64,000 nucleotides of DNA from Pseudomonas gingeri. GTDB lineage: Bacteria; Pseudomonadota; Gammaproteobacteria; Pseudomonadales; Pseudomonadaceae. Below the pieces are notes generated by a model, which saw only the letters and a program-made list of their open reading frames with translations, made no database searches and was not told the origin of the DNA. Positions 8,706 through 18,426 of this stretch are shown piece by piece. Each line of letters starts with the position of its first letter. Position 1 is the first letter of the stretch. The stretch is taken from positions 1 through 64,000 of the forward strand of contig NZ_JACAPR010000026.1 in assembly GCF_013385635.1 (NCBI RefSeq). Reading direction: 5' to 3'. Position numbers and translations under genes: made by a program.

Positions 8706-10043
8706 CTACGGGCTGACCTGAATATCGCGCATCAACAAACCGAAACGCAGGTCGACCTGATCCGGAATCGGCAGATACACCGTGTGTCCATCCCCCGGCG
8801 CCACTTCAATCGCGCCGCCGCTGCCATTGCGCAGCTCATGCAGATCGAAATGAAAGTTGCCCCTGGGCGTCATCAACTCCAGGTGATCGCCCAGCCCGAA
8901 ACGGTTTTTCACCTTGACCTCGGCCAGCCGGTCGCGACGTACTCCCGTCAATTCGCCGACAAACTGCTGGCGTTCGCAGACCGAGCTGCCGTTCTGATAG
9001 TTCTGGTATTCGTCATGCACATGCCGGCGCAGGAAGCCTTCGGTATAGCCGCGCTGGGCCAGTGACTCGAGGTTGTTCATCAGGTTGCGATCGAACTCGC
9101 GTCCGGCCACCGCATCGTCGATGGCCTGGCGATAGACCTGGGTGGTCCGGGCGCAGTAGAAGTGCGATTTGGTCCGGCCTTCGATCTTCAGCGAGTGCAC
9201 GCCCATGCGTGCCAGGCGCTCGACATGCTGCACCGCGCGCAGGTCCTTGGCATTCATGATGTAGGTGCCGTGTTCGTCCTCGAAGGCGGGCATCGATTCC
9301 CCGGGGCGATTGGCTTCGTGCAACAGGAACACTTGGTCGGTCGGTGCGCCGAGGCCCAGGGTCGGCTCGACCGGTTCGGGGGCGAAGACCTTGACGATCT
9401 CGCCCGTGAGGTTTTCCTCGGCCGGCTGCGCCGTGTATTTCCAGCGGCAGGCGTTGGTGCAACTGCCCTGGTTGGCATCGCGCCGGTTCATGTAGCCGGA
9501 CAACAGGCAGCGTCCCGAGTAGGCCATGCACAAGGCACCGTGGACGAAGACTTCCAGCTCCATGTCCGGGACTTGTTCACGGATCTCGGCGATCTCTTCC
9601 AGGGACAGCTCCCGCGACAGGATGATCCGCGTCAGCCCCAGTTGCTGCCAGAACCGCACACTGGCCCAGTTCACCGTATTGGCCTGTACCGACAGGTGAA
9701 TCGGCATCTGCGGGAAATGTTCGCGCACCAGCATGATCAGCCCCGGATCGGACATGATCAGCGCATCCGGCGCCATCGCGATCACCGGTGCCAGGTCCTT
9801 GAGAAAGGTCTTGAGCTTGGCATTGTGCGGGGCGATGTTCACCACCACATAGAAGCGCTTGCCCTGGGCCTGTGCTTCACGGATGCCGAGTGCCAGGTTG
9901 GCGTGATCGAATTCGTTGTTGCGCACTCGCAGGCTGTAGCGCGGCTGGCCGGCATACACGGCGTCGGCGCCGTAGGCGAAGGCATAGCGCATGTTCTTGA
10001 GGGTACCGGCGGGGGCCAGCAATTCAGGAGCGGGAAGGGACAT
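8706..10043 (-). CDS. trhP: tRNA 5-hydroxyuridine hydroxylation protein TrhP (U32 peptidase family)
   Basis: A 445-residue member of the U32 family, YegQ/TrhP branch, which takes part in prephenate-dependent formation of 5-hydroxyuridine at the tRNA wobble position. The N-terminus has the typical APAGTLKNMRYAFAYGADAVY segment, and the conserved cluster FVHGALCMAYSGRC is followed by the cysteines NQGSCTNACRWKY. Cys172, Cys179, Cys195 and Cys199 are suitable ligands for an iron-sulfur cluster. Family members are cytosolic. The gene stands alone, convergent with ctpM across a REP element. Older annotations call such proteins collagenase-like peptidases; that activity is not expected. Confidence 0.88.
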   Translation of the reverse strand: MSLPAPELLAPAGTLKNMRYAFAYGADAVYAGQPRYSLRVRNNEFDHANLALGIREAQAQGKRFYVVVNIAPHNAKLKTFLKDLAPVIAMAPDALIMSDPGLIMLVREHFPQMPIHLSVQANTVNWASVRFWQQLGLTRIILSRELSLEEIAEIREQVPDMELEVFVHGALCMAYSGRCLLSGYMNRRDANQGSCTNACRWKYTAQPAEENLTGEIVKVFAPEPVEPTLGLGAPTDQVFLLHEANRPGESMPAFEDEHGTYIMNAKDLRAVQHVERLARMGVHSLKIEGRTKSHFYCARTTQVYRQAIDDAVAGREFDRNLMNNLESLAQRGYTEGFLRRHVHDEYQNYQNGSSVCERQQFVGELTGVRRDRLAEVKVKNRFGLGDHLELMTPRGNFHFDLHELRNGSGGAIEVAPGDGHTVYLPIPDQVDLRFGLLMRDIQVSP

Positions 10044-10196
10044 GGTCGGATCGTTCGCAAAAAGTCGCGAGGTTAAACCGCCCGGGCTTCGGGTTTATTG
10101 ATCTGGGTCCAGACCGGGTGAACGAATGAGCCCGTCCGGCGGACTAATGTGGGAGGGCCTGAGCGTCCCCGCCGTTTTTTCCCAGGTGGACCGGCC

Positions 10197-11261
10197 ATGA
10201 GCGAAACTTCCCTGCACAACAAATCCCTGCTGGTCCTGCTGGCATTGGTGACGATTGCCTTTCTGTGGATTCTCCAGCCGTTCTACGGCGCGGTGTTCTG
10301 GGCGGTCATCCTCGGCATCGTCTTCGCCCCCTTGCAACGCCGTCTGCTTCAGCGCCTGAACGCCCGGCGCAACCTGGCGGCGCTGTGCACCCTGGGGATC
10401 TGTCTGGTGATCGCGGTGCTGCCGGTGATCGTCATCGGTGCCTTGCTGGTGCAGGAAGGCACGGCGTTGTACCGCAACATCGAAAGCGGCCAGCTGGATA
10501 TCGCCGGGCATGTCGCGCAGTTCAAGCATCTGTTGCCGGCGTCTTTCCAGCGCGGGCTGGATCAGTTCGGGCTGGGTGATCTCAACGGGCTCCAGGCCAA
10601 GGTGGTCAAGGGCGCGACGCAAGGCAGCCAGTTCTTTGCCAGCCAGGCCGTGAGTGTCGGGCAGGGGACCTTCGAGTTCGTGGTGAGCTTTTTCATCATG
10701 CTCTACCTGCTGTTCTTCTTTCTGCGCGACGGTCCGGAACTGGTGCGCCGGATTCGCGCCGCCGTGCCCCTGGCCGAGCAACAGAAGCGCCGCCTGCAAC
10801 TGAAGTTCAACCGCGTGGTACGGGCCACGGTGAAGGGCAATCTGCTGGTGGCGGTGACCCAGGGTGCCCTGGGCGGAGTGATTTTCTGGCTGCTGGATAT
10901 TCCCAGCGCCTTGCTCTGGGCGGTGACCATGGCGTTTCTATCGCTCTTGCCGGCGGTGGGTGCGGGGATCGTCTGGGCGCCGGTGGCGGTGTATTTCCTG
11001 ATGACCGGAGCCATCTGGCAAGGCGTGGTGCTGGCGTTGTTCGGGGTACTGGTGATCGGTCTGGTGGACAATGTCCTGCGCCCGATCCTGGTGGGCAAGG
11101 ACACACGCATGCCCGATTACCTGATCCTGATCAGCACCCTGGGCGGATTGTCGGTGTTCGGCTTGAACGGCTTTGTCATCGGGCCGCTGATCGCCGCCTT
11201 GTTCCTGTCCAGTTGGGGCATCTTCACCGAGAGCAAGAAACGGATAAAGCTTCCCGCCTGA
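10197..11261 (+). CDS. AI-2E family transporter (UPF0118/PerM-like permease)
   Basis: A 354-residue polytopic inner-membrane protein. ATG 10197 is chosen because AGGTGG lies seven bases upstream; the GTG at 10149 has no such signal. It has paired N-terminal helices (LLVLLALVTIAFLWI and VFWAVILGIVFAPL), a hydrophilic middle around residues 85-150, and several C-terminal helices. The family motif DNVLRPILVGKDTRMPDYLI is followed by the LGGLSVFGLNGFVIGP segment. Relatives have been linked to AI-2 export or Na+/H+ exchange; neither can be assigned here. It converges on the TonB receptor, with five bases between the stops and no terminator visible. Confidence 0.85.
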   Translation: MSETSLHNKSLLVLLALVTIAFLWILQPFYGAVFWAVILGIVFAPLQRRLLQRLNARRNLAALCTLGICLVIAVLPVIVIGALLVQEGTALYRNIESGQLDIAGHVAQFKHLLPASFQRGLDQFGLGDLNGLQAKVVKGATQGSQFFASQAVSVGQGTFEFVVSFFIMLYLLFFFLRDGPELVRRIRAAVPLAEQQKRRLQLKFNRVVRATVKGNLLVAVTQGALGGVIFWLLDIPSALLWAVTMAFLSLLPAVGAGIVWAPVAVYFLMTGAIWQGVVLALFGVLVIGLVDNVLRPILVGKDTRMPDYLILISTLGGLSVFGLNGFVIGPLIAALFLSSWGIFTESKKRIKLPA

Positions 11262-11266
11262 ACACA

Positions 11267-13390
11267 TCATCTGAAACTGTAGGAAACCCCGGCATACACG
11301 CCCATGCCTTCGCCAGGCACCGAACGCGCGGCATCGGTGCCCTTGTCGTCGTAGCCGGGCACCACCACGGCGGCATAGCGCTCGTTACCCAGGTTGCGCA
11401 GGTCCAGCCAGGCCTGCCAGTCCTGCTTGGGCGAGGTATAACCCAGGGTCGCGCCGAGCAGGGCATAGGACGAGGCATCACGGGAGTTGGCGTAGTCCAC
11501 GGCGACCCGTGAGGCCATCTGCGTATTCAGGCCGACATAGACACCGGTCGGATGGGCATAGCGAATCTCTGCCTGGTAGTAATGCTGGGGAATACCCGGC
11601 AGGCGGTTGTCGCCGAATGTCGCGTCGTCGCGATAATGGAAGTCGCTGAGGGTATAGGCCTGGCGCAGGGACACCGTGCCCAGGCCCGGATGCTCCCACA
11701 GCAGGCTTTCCAGGCCGGCTTCGATACCCTGGTGCACGGTGGGGCTGGCGTTCACCTCTCCCGTGATCTGCGCCTGGGTCTGTGTGGCGGCCTGCATCTC
11801 CACCGTCAGCAGTTCATGGCGGACCGCCGAGTAGTACCACGCCAGGTCCCATTTGCCGAGCCAGGCTTCGCCCCGGCTGCCTAGTTCCAGAGTGGTCGCG
11901 GTCTGGTTCCTGAGTTGCATCGGCGTGCTTTGCAGACCGGTGGCGGCGCCATTGCCCGCGCCGAAGCGGGTTCCCGAACTCCAGATCAGTGCCCACGGAT
12001 GCGGCGGCTCGACCGAACGGCTGAGGTTGCCATAGACCTGTAACCGTGGGCTGAACGCGTAACGCAGGCCCACCCGTGGCGCGTAGTCCCAGTCGTGCTG
12101 GCTGACCTTGCCGCCGTTGGCCGGATAGCTCACATCACTTTCGCGACGGGTATGGATCATCGCCAGGCCGGTGGTCAGCCAGAGATCGGGCATCAGTTCC
12201 AGATCATTGCCGGCATGCAGCACATTGTCCGAGCCCTGGTAACTGAAATCCCGGGTCTTGGTGCCGACCGGGTAGAGCGGATTGGTCTGGATCCGCACAA
12301 ACTCCGAGGCACCGCTGTTGGGCAGGTGTTTGGTGCTGCGCCAACCCAGGGTGCTTTTGCTTTCCAGGCCGAACAGTGTGTCGCGATGGGTGTAGTTCAA
12401 GGTACCGCTGACATCGGTGTAGGCGACCTTCAGGCGGTTGATGCCTTCGCGCAGGTCCATCGGGTAGTCGTGGTAGACCAGCCCGACCTCGAGCTGCGAA
12501 TCGTCGTCCAGGTATATCGTGGTCTTGCTGCCCAGCCAGGTACTGCCTGGTTGCGGACGGCTGGCGTCACGACTGACATAGAGCGGGTTGGCGGCGCGCG
12601 GGTGGTGCCTGATCTGGTCCTGGGTCACGCGTCCGGCCAGTTCGTTGTCGGTTTCGCGATAGCGCAGGTAAAGGCGGGTCTCCAGTTCCGGGCTGAAGCG
12701 ATAGCCGACATTTGCCGCGAGGCCCTTGCTGCTGCCCCGGGTATGGTCCTGATAGCCATCATCGTCCGAGTCGGTCAGGGCCAGGTAATAATCCAGGTCG
12801 CCGAGAACCTGGCCGGAACTGATCTGGCGCTTGCGATAACCATGGCTGCCGGTTTCATAACGCACCTGCAGCGGCGCGGCATCCCGTCCGGTGTGGGTGA
12901 CATAGTCGATGGCCCCGCCGAGGGCGAGAGAGCCACGGTCAAAACCGTTGGCGCCCCGTAGCACTTCGGCACGGCTGAGCCACAGCGGTTCGAACAATTC
13001 ATAGGGCGTGCCGCCGGGACCGGTCAGTGGCAGGCCGTCGAACAGCGTGTAGATGCCCGAACCGTGGGCGCCGGGCGCACGGTTGAGGCCTGAGCCACGA
13101 ATCGACACCTTGGTGCCGTCATTGCCGGCTGACTGGGCATATACCCCGGGCTGGTAGGCCAGCACGTCCTGGTTGCTGGCGGTGCGGCCGTTTTCGACCC
13201 GATCGAGGTCGATCAGATTGCTGGCGCCGGGAATCTCATGCAGTTGCGCACGGGCGTTGTCGAATTCACTGACCTCTTCGCTGCGTACGTCCACTTCACC
13301 GAGCTCCAGCAGGTCGGGCGCGGCTTGCAACGGTGCGGCGCAGAACAGCGCCGCCAGAGGCAACAGGGAAGAGGGCAGGGCGATACGCAT
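11267..13390 (-). CDS. TonB-dependent outer-membrane receptor
   Basis: A 707-residue outer-membrane protein with a signal peptide (about 1-24, ending PLQAA), a plug domain (about 40-160: RVENGRTASNQDVLAYQPGVY, VSIRGSG, LFDGLPLTGPGG, EVLRGANG) and a 22-strand barrel ending YSFR with a near-terminal aromatic. No N-terminal signalling extension is present and no sigma/anti-sigma pair is adjacent, so it is not an ECF transducer of the FecA/FpvA kind. Arrangement of the plug is FecA-like. The substrate (a ferric siderophore or similar chelate) is not evident. A Fur-like sequence lies 44-58 bases upstream of the start. Confidence 0.88.
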   Translation of the reverse strand: MRIALPSSLLPLAALFCAAPLQAAPDLLELGEVDVRSEEVSEFDNARAQLHEIPGASNLIDLDRVENGRTASNQDVLAYQPGVYAQSAGNDGTKVSIRGSGLNRAPGAHGSGIYTLFDGLPLTGPGGTPYELFEPLWLSRAEVLRGANGFDRGSLALGGAIDYVTHTGRDAAPLQVRYETGSHGYRKRQISSGQVLGDLDYYLALTDSDDDGYQDHTRGSSKGLAANVGYRFSPELETRLYLRYRETDNELAGRVTQDQIRHHPRAANPLYVSRDASRPQPGSTWLGSKTTIYLDDDSQLEVGLVYHDYPMDLREGINRLKVAYTDVSGTLNYTHRDTLFGLESKSTLGWRSTKHLPNSGASEFVRIQTNPLYPVGTKTRDFSYQGSDNVLHAGNDLELMPDLWLTTGLAMIHTRRESDVSYPANGGKVSQHDWDYAPRVGLRYAFSPRLQVYGNLSRSVEPPHPWALIWSSGTRFGAGNGAATGLQSTPMQLRNQTATTLELGSRGEAWLGKWDLAWYYSAVRHELLTVEMQAATQTQAQITGEVNASPTVHQGIEAGLESLLWEHPGLGTVSLRQAYTLSDFHYRDDATFGDNRLPGIPQHYYQAEIRYAHPTGVYVGLNTQMASRVAVDYANSRDASSYALLGATLGYTSPKQDWQAWLDLRNLGNERYAAVVVPGYDDKGTDAARSVPGEGMGVYAGVSYSFR

Positions 13391-13433
13391 TGATCATGGC
13401 TCGGCGGAACAGGGCGCGCCAGCCTATAGAAGT

Positions 13434-13448
13434 CGAGAATCGTTCGCA
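13434..13448 (-). promoter_or_regulatory. Candidate Fur box upstream of the TonB receptor
   Basis: Read on the minus strand, TGCGAACGATTCTCG matches the 7-1-7 Fur consensus TGATAATGATTATCA at 10 of 15 positions by eye. It is 44-58 bases upstream of the receptor start and overlaps a possible -35/-10 pair (TTGCGA and TATAGG). This is a weak match in a place where Fur control would be expected. Confidence 0.35.
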
Positions 13449-13471
13449 ATGGATTGACGGGGCGCTGAAAA

Positions 13472-13507
13472 CAAAACACCCCGCCGGAGTTGCCTCGGGC
13501 GGGGTGT
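13472..13507 (-). terminator. Intrinsic terminator of the nuo operon
   Basis: A perfect 10-bp stem (13476-13485 and 13498-13507) precedes an A-rich stretch that reads as U-rich on the minus strand (TGTTTTGTTTTC). It lies about 20 bases beyond the nuoN stop and ends the 15-kb operon. Confidence 0.85.
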
Positions 13508-13528
13508 CGGGTCGGGCTGGCCGCTTGC

Positions 13529-14992
13529 TTAGCTGGCCAGTACCGCGTGTTGCACCAGTTCCAGCAACGGCTGCGGGTACAGGCCGAGGAAGAAGGCCAG
13601 TACCGCGATTGCCAGCAGCATCACACCGCCCGCACGTTGTTCCCAATGCAACTGGGCATCGTGGCGGCGCAGGTTCGGCTCGATCAGGTACAGGGTGACC
13701 ATCACGCGCAGGTAGTAGAAGACACCGATGGCGCTACCGATCACCAGAGAGCCGATCAGCCACCAGTGCTGGGATTCGACACCGGTCGCGATGATGTAGA
13801 ACTTGCCGATGAAGCCGGCGGTCAACGGGATACCGGCCAGGGACAGCATCATCACGGTCAGTACGGCGGTCAGGTACGGACGACGCCAGAACAGGCCGCG
13901 ATACTCGTACAGGGCATCCATGTCACGACCGTTGTACGGCGAGGACATCAGGGTGATCACGCCGAAGGCGCCGAGGCTGGTGATCACATAGGTGACCAGG
14001 TACACGCCCATGGCTTCCAGCGCCAGGCCCTTGCTCGCCACCAGGGCGATCAGCAGGTAGCCGAAGTGGGCGATGGACGAGTAACCGAGCAAACGCTTGA
14101 GGTTGCTCTGGGTCAGGGCCAGCAGGTTACCGACCAGGATCGACGCGACGGCAATCACCGCCAGCACGTTGCTCAGGACACCACTGCTGGCGACCGGCGA
14201 GATCTGGAACAGACGGATCATCACGGCGAACACGGCAACCTTGCTGGCGGTGGCCAGGAAGGCCGCTACCGGCGCCGGGGCACCTTCGTAGACGTCCGGG
14301 GTCCAGAGGTGGAACGGTACCAGCGACAGCTTGAACGCCAGGCCGACCAACATCATGCCCAGGCCCAGTTGGGCAATCGGGCTAGGCAGGCCGGTGGCGG
14401 CCAGGGCGTGGCCGATACCGGTGAAGCTCAGGGTGCCTGCTTCGGCATAGAGCAGGGCCATGCCGAACAGCAGAAACGCGGAACCGGCGGCCGACAGCAC
14501 CATGTACTTGATACCGGCTTCCAGCGAGCGCTTGTTGAAGAAGGCATAGGCCACCAGGCCGTAGACCGGTACCGAGAGCAGTTCCAGGCCGATGAACAGG
14601 CTGGCCAGGTGCTGCGCGCTGACCAGGACCAGGCCACCGGCGGCGGCCATCAGGATCAGCAGGTACAGCTCTTCGCGATTGCCCGGGTAGCCCGCGCCGC
14701 CATCACCCAGGTAGGCGTGGGCGAGGGTGACGCAGGCCAGGGTCGCCACCAGGATCAACGCCATGTACAGGCAGGCGAAATCGTCGATCTGGATCAGCGG
14801 GGTCACCACCAGCGGGGCGACTTTCAGTGCCGGCAGAATCGACAGCAACGCCAGGTTGAGACCGGCTACCGAGAGCAGGAAGGTCTGTGAGTGGTTGCGG
14901 CGCCAGGCGATTGCCAGCATCACCACGATAATGGTGAGGCTGGTGATCAGCAGCGGCGCCAGCGCGATAAAGTGTTGGATCGTGAATTCCAT
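13529..14992 (-). CDS. nuoN: NADH-quinone oxidoreductase subunit N
   Basis: NuoN (487 residues) is one of three Mrp-antiporter-like proton-pumping membrane subunits of complex I. The start at 14992 gives MEFTIQHFIALAPLL, the usual NuoN N-terminus, with AAGAG upstream; an upstream in-frame extension to 15055 would run into nuoM. About 14 transmembrane helices are apparent. The conserved channel segment KLSLVPFHLWTPDVYEG contains the lysine and proline of the broken helix. It is the last gene of the operon, eight bases after nuoM, and is followed by a terminator. Confidence 0.96.
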   Translation of the reverse strand: MEFTIQHFIALAPLLITSLTIIVVMLAIAWRRNHSQTFLLSVAGLNLALLSILPALKVAPLVVTPLIQIDDFACLYMALILVATLACVTLAHAYLGDGGAGYPGNREELYLLILMAAAGGLVLVSAQHLASLFIGLELLSVPVYGLVAYAFFNKRSLEAGIKYMVLSAAGSAFLLFGMALLYAEAGTLSFTGIGHALAATGLPSPIAQLGLGMMLVGLAFKLSLVPFHLWTPDVYEGAPAPVAAFLATASKVAVFAVMIRLFQISPVASSGVLSNVLAVIAVASILVGNLLALTQSNLKRLLGYSSIAHFGYLLIALVASKGLALEAMGVYLVTYVITSLGAFGVITLMSSPYNGRDMDALYEYRGLFWRRPYLTAVLTVMMLSLAGIPLTAGFIGKFYIIATGVESQHWWLIGSLVIGSAIGVFYYLRVMVTLYLIEPNLRRHDAQLHWEQRAGGVMLLAIAVLAFFLGLYPQPLLELVQHAVLAS

Positions 14993-14999
14993 AGCGCTC

Positions 15000-16532
15000 T
15001 TACCGGGCCGAAGCGAGTTGAGTGAAGGCGGTGCCGAGCCACTGCTGCACGCCATGCATGGTGGCGGCAGACGTGTCGAGGAACGGTTGCGGGTACACGC
15101 CGATGTAGATCAGCAGTGCCGCAAGACCGAGCACCATGGCCAGTTCGCGACCGTCCATGCCGTGCAGCACTTCGTCCGACTTGGCCGGACCGAAGTAGGC
15201 GCGGTGGATCATGATCAGCGAGTAGACCGAACCGAACACCAGGCCGGACGTGGCAATCGCGGTGATCCACGGCGCACTGACAAAGGTGCCGATCAGGATC
15301 AGGAACTCGCCGACGAAGTTGCCGGTTCCCGGCAGCCCCAGCGAGGCGGCGGCGAAGAACAGGCTGATGGCCGGCAGGTAGGCGATCTTCGACCACAGGC
15401 CACCCATTTCACGCATGTCACGGGTGTGGGTACGCTCGTAGAGCTGGCCGCTGAGGATAAACAGTGCCGCCGCCGACAGACCGTGGGCCAGCATCTGGAT
15501 CACCGCGCCTTGCAGGGCTTGCTGGCTGCCGGAGTAGATCCCGATCAGCACGAAGCCCATGTGCGAGACGCTGGAGAAGGCGATCAGGCGCTTGATGTCG
15601 GTTTGTGCGAAGGCCAGGAACGCGCCGTAGAAGATCCCGATCAGACCCAGGGTCATGGCGATCGGCGCGAATTCGGCCGAGGCGTTCGGGAACAGCGGCA
15701 GGGCGAAACGCAGCAGACCATAGGCAGCGGTCTTCAGCAGGATACCGGCGAGGTCGACGGAACCGGCGGTCGGCGCCTGGGCGTGGGCGTCCGGCAGCCA
15801 GGAGTGGAACGGCACCACCGGCAGCTTGACCGCGAAGGCGATGAAGAAACCGAGCATCAGGATGTACTCGGTGGTCAGCGACATCTTGGTCTTCAACAGA
15901 TCGGCGTAGTTGAAGGTGATCACGCCGGTGTTGTTGAAGTTGACCAGCACCAGACCGAGGATCGCCACCAGCATGATCAGGCCGGAAGCCTGGGTGAAGA
16001 TGAAGAACTTGGTCGCCGCGTAGATCCGGGTTTTCTTGCCGTCCGAAGAACTGTGACCCCAGAGCGCGATGAGGAAGTACATCGGCACCAGCATCATTTC
16101 CCAGAAGAAGAAGAACATGAACAGGTCGAGGGCCAGGAACACGCCGACGACACCACCCAGGATCCACATCAGGTTCAGGTGGAAGAAGCCCACGTGACGC
16201 TGGATCTCTTTCCACGAGCAGAGTACCGAGAGGATACCCAGCAGGCCGGTCAGCAGGATCATCAACAGCGACAGGCCATCGAGGGCCAGGTGCACGTTGA
16301 TGCCGAAACGCTGGATCCAGACGTGCTTGAACTCAATCGCCCAGGTCGGATCGGCGCCAGGCGCCGGTGCCAGGTGGAAATCCCCGTGGGCCCACAGCCA
16401 GAGGCCGAGGGCGAGTTCGAGGGACATGGTCAGCAGCGCAATCCAGCGGGGGAGGGTAGAGCCGAAACGCTCACCCAGCCAGCACAGCAGGCCACCGATA
16501 AAGGGGATCAGGATTAGCCAAGGCAGAATCAT
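15000..16532 (-). CDS. nuoM: NADH-quinone oxidoreductase subunit M
   Basis: NuoM is a 510-residue antiporter-like proton-pumping subunit of the complex I membrane arm. The characteristic channel motif is KLPVVPFHSWLPDAHAQAPT, with the next helix GSVDLAGILLKT. The conserved glutamate of helix 5 lies in FFFWEMMLVPMYFLIALWG. It starts 40 bases after nuoL and ends 7 bases before nuoN. Length agrees with the E. coli subunit (509). Confidence 0.97.
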   Translation of the reverse strand: MILPWLILIPFIGGLLCWLGERFGSTLPRWIALLTMSLELALGLWLWAHGDFHLAPAPGADPTWAIEFKHVWIQRFGINVHLALDGLSLLMILLTGLLGILSVLCSWKEIQRHVGFFHLNLMWILGGVVGVFLALDLFMFFFFWEMMLVPMYFLIALWGHSSSDGKKTRIYAATKFFIFTQASGLIMLVAILGLVLVNFNNTGVITFNYADLLKTKMSLTTEYILMLGFFIAFAVKLPVVPFHSWLPDAHAQAPTAGSVDLAGILLKTAAYGLLRFALPLFPNASAEFAPIAMTLGLIGIFYGAFLAFAQTDIKRLIAFSSVSHMGFVLIGIYSGSQQALQGAVIQMLAHGLSAAALFILSGQLYERTHTRDMREMGGLWSKIAYLPAISLFFAAASLGLPGTGNFVGEFLILIGTFVSAPWITAIATSGLVFGSVYSLIMIHRAYFGPAKSDEVLHGMDGRELAMVLGLAALLIYIGVYPQPFLDTSAATMHGVQQWLGTAFTQLASAR

Positions 16533-16572
16533 GACGGGCTCAATTCCTTTCGCAATGTCGCAAGGTTCATAG

Positions 16573-18426
16573 TCAGACCGCTACCAGTACGATGGCGCCA
16601 AGTACCAGCACGGCACCAGCGGCGATCGACGCGGCATACCAACGCAGCTGACCGGTCTCGGTGCGGCTCAGGGCGGTGTGACCGCCTTTGGCCATACGCG
16701 GGATCAGGCCTATGGTCTGGTCGAGCGGGTCTTTGCGCAGCACATGACTGATCGCCAGGTATGGCTTGACGAACAGCTTGTCGTAGATCCAGTCGAAGCC
16801 CCAGGCGGCAAACCACCAGGCCGACAGGAAACGCCCGATGCCGCTGTTGGCGACGGCGGTGGCGAAGCGACGCTTGCCGAGGAACAGCAGGGCCGCCAGC
16901 AGGATACCGGCCAGGGCGATGGCGCCCGAGGCGATTTCCAGGCTGTGCTTGGCTTCGCCGCCGGCATGACCGGCGCTTTCCGGCAGGACGCCGGCCAGTG
17001 GCGGATGAATCCAGGCGCCGATGAAGGTCGACAGTACGATCAGCACGCCCAACGGCAGCCAGTGGGAAATCCCGTGGCCGGCATGGGCTTCGGTCTTGGC
17101 TTCACCGTGGAAGGTGATGAAGATCAGGCGGAAGGTGTACAGCGAGGTCATGAACGCACCGACCAGACCGGCGTACAGCAGGCCGTGGTTGCCGCTGGCG
17201 AAGGCTTCCCAGAGGATTTCGTCCTTCGAGTAGAAACCGGCGGTGACGATCGGCAGGGCGGCCAGGGCGGCACCACCGACGATGAAGCTGGCGTAGGCCA
17301 ACGGCAGTTTCTTCCACAGGCCGCCCATCTTGAAGATGTTCTGCTCGTGGTGGCAGGCAACGATCACCGCACCGGATGCAAGGAACAGCAGGGCCTTGAA
17401 GAAGGCGTGGGTCATCAGGTGGAAGATTGCGCCTTCCCAGGCACCGACGCCCAGGGCCAGGAACATGTAGCCGATCTGGCTCATGGTCGAGTAGGCGAGG
17501 ATACGCTTGATATCGGTCTGGACCAGGGCGGCGAAGCCGGCGAGAACCAGGGTCACGCCACCGACGATACCGACAAGATGCAGGATATCCGGCGCCAGGG
17601 CGAACAGGCCGTGGGTACGGGCGATCAGGTAGACACCGGCGGTCACCATGGTCGCGGCGTGGATCAGTGCCGAAACCGGGGTAGGACCGGCCATCGCATC
17701 CGCCAGCCAGGTCTGCAGCGGCAGTTGGGCCGACTTGCCGACCGCGCCGCCCAGCAGCATCAGGGTCGCCAGGACGATCCAGAAGTCGCCGACCTTGAAG
17801 TGCTCGGGCGCCTTGACCAGCAGTTCCTGGATATTCAGCGTACCCAGTTGCTGGAACAGGATGAACAGGCCGATGGCCATGAACACGTCGCCGATGCGGG
17901 TGACGATAAAGGCCTTGAGTGCCGCGTTACCGTTGTTGCGGTTGCTGTAGTAGAAACCGATCAACAGGTAGGAGCACAGGCCCACGCCTTCCCAGCCGAA
18001 GTACAGGAACAACAGGTTATCGCCCAGGACCAGGAACAGCATGCTGGCGATAAACAGGTTGGTGTAGGCGAAGAAACGCGAGTAGCCGTCCTCACCGCGC
18101 ATGTACCAGGACGCGAACAGGTGGATCAGGAAACCCACGCCGACCACGACACCGAGCATGGTGATCGACAGGCCGTCGATGTACAGGGCGAAGTTCGGGG
18201 CAAAACCGTCCACCGACATCCACTGCCACAACAGCAGAGTGTAGTGACCACCCTCCGGTGGTGCGACATTGAATTGCCAGATCACGTAGGCGGCGACAAT
18301 CGCCGACAGGCCGATGGAGCCGACACCGATCAGCGCCGAGAGGTTTTCCGAGAGGCGTCCACGGGAGAACGACAGCAGCAGGAAACCGATCAGGGGGAAT
18401 ACGAAAGTCAGAAAGATCATGTTCAT
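16573..18426 (-). CDS. nuoL: NADH-quinone oxidoreductase subunit L
   Basis: NuoL (617 residues) is the distal antiporter-like subunit. It carries the long lateral amphipathic helix near its C-terminus that runs along the membrane arm. The diagnostic motif is GKSAQLPLQTWLADAM followed by GPTPVSALIHAATMVTAG. The start ATG overlaps the nuoK stop by four bases (ATGA), typical of this operon. A second in-frame ATG two codons on is an equally possible start. Confidence 0.97.
   Translation of the reverse strand: MNMIFLTFVFPLIGFLLLSFSRGRLSENLSALIGVGSIGLSAIVAAYVIWQFNVAPPEGGHYTLLLWQWMSVDGFAPNFALYIDGLSITMLGVVVGVGFLIHLFASWYMRGEDGYSRFFAYTNLFIASMLFLVLGDNLLFLYFGWEGVGLCSYLLIGFYYSNRNNGNAALKAFIVTRIGDVFMAIGLFILFQQLGTLNIQELLVKAPEHFKVGDFWIVLATLMLLGGAVGKSAQLPLQTWLADAMAGPTPVSALIHAATMVTAGVYLIARTHGLFALAPDILHLVGIVGGVTLVLAGFAALVQTDIKRILAYSTMSQIGYMFLALGVGAWEGAIFHLMTHAFFKALLFLASGAVIVACHHEQNIFKMGGLWKKLPLAYASFIVGGAALAALPIVTAGFYSKDEILWEAFASGNHGLLYAGLVGAFMTSLYTFRLIFITFHGEAKTEAHAGHGISHWLPLGVLIVLSTFIGAWIHPPLAGVLPESAGHAGGEAKHSLEIASGAIALAGILLAALLFLGKRRFATAVANSGIGRFLSAWWFAAWGFDWIYDKLFVKPYLAISHVLRKDPLDQTIGLIPRMAKGGHTALSRTETGQLRWYAASIAAGAVLVLGAIVLVAV

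Noticed and set aside
11267..13390. TonB receptor as a sigma-factor-signalling transducer
   Set aside because: The plug starts almost directly after the signal peptide, so the N-terminal signalling domain is missing, and no sigma/anti-sigma genes are adjacent.
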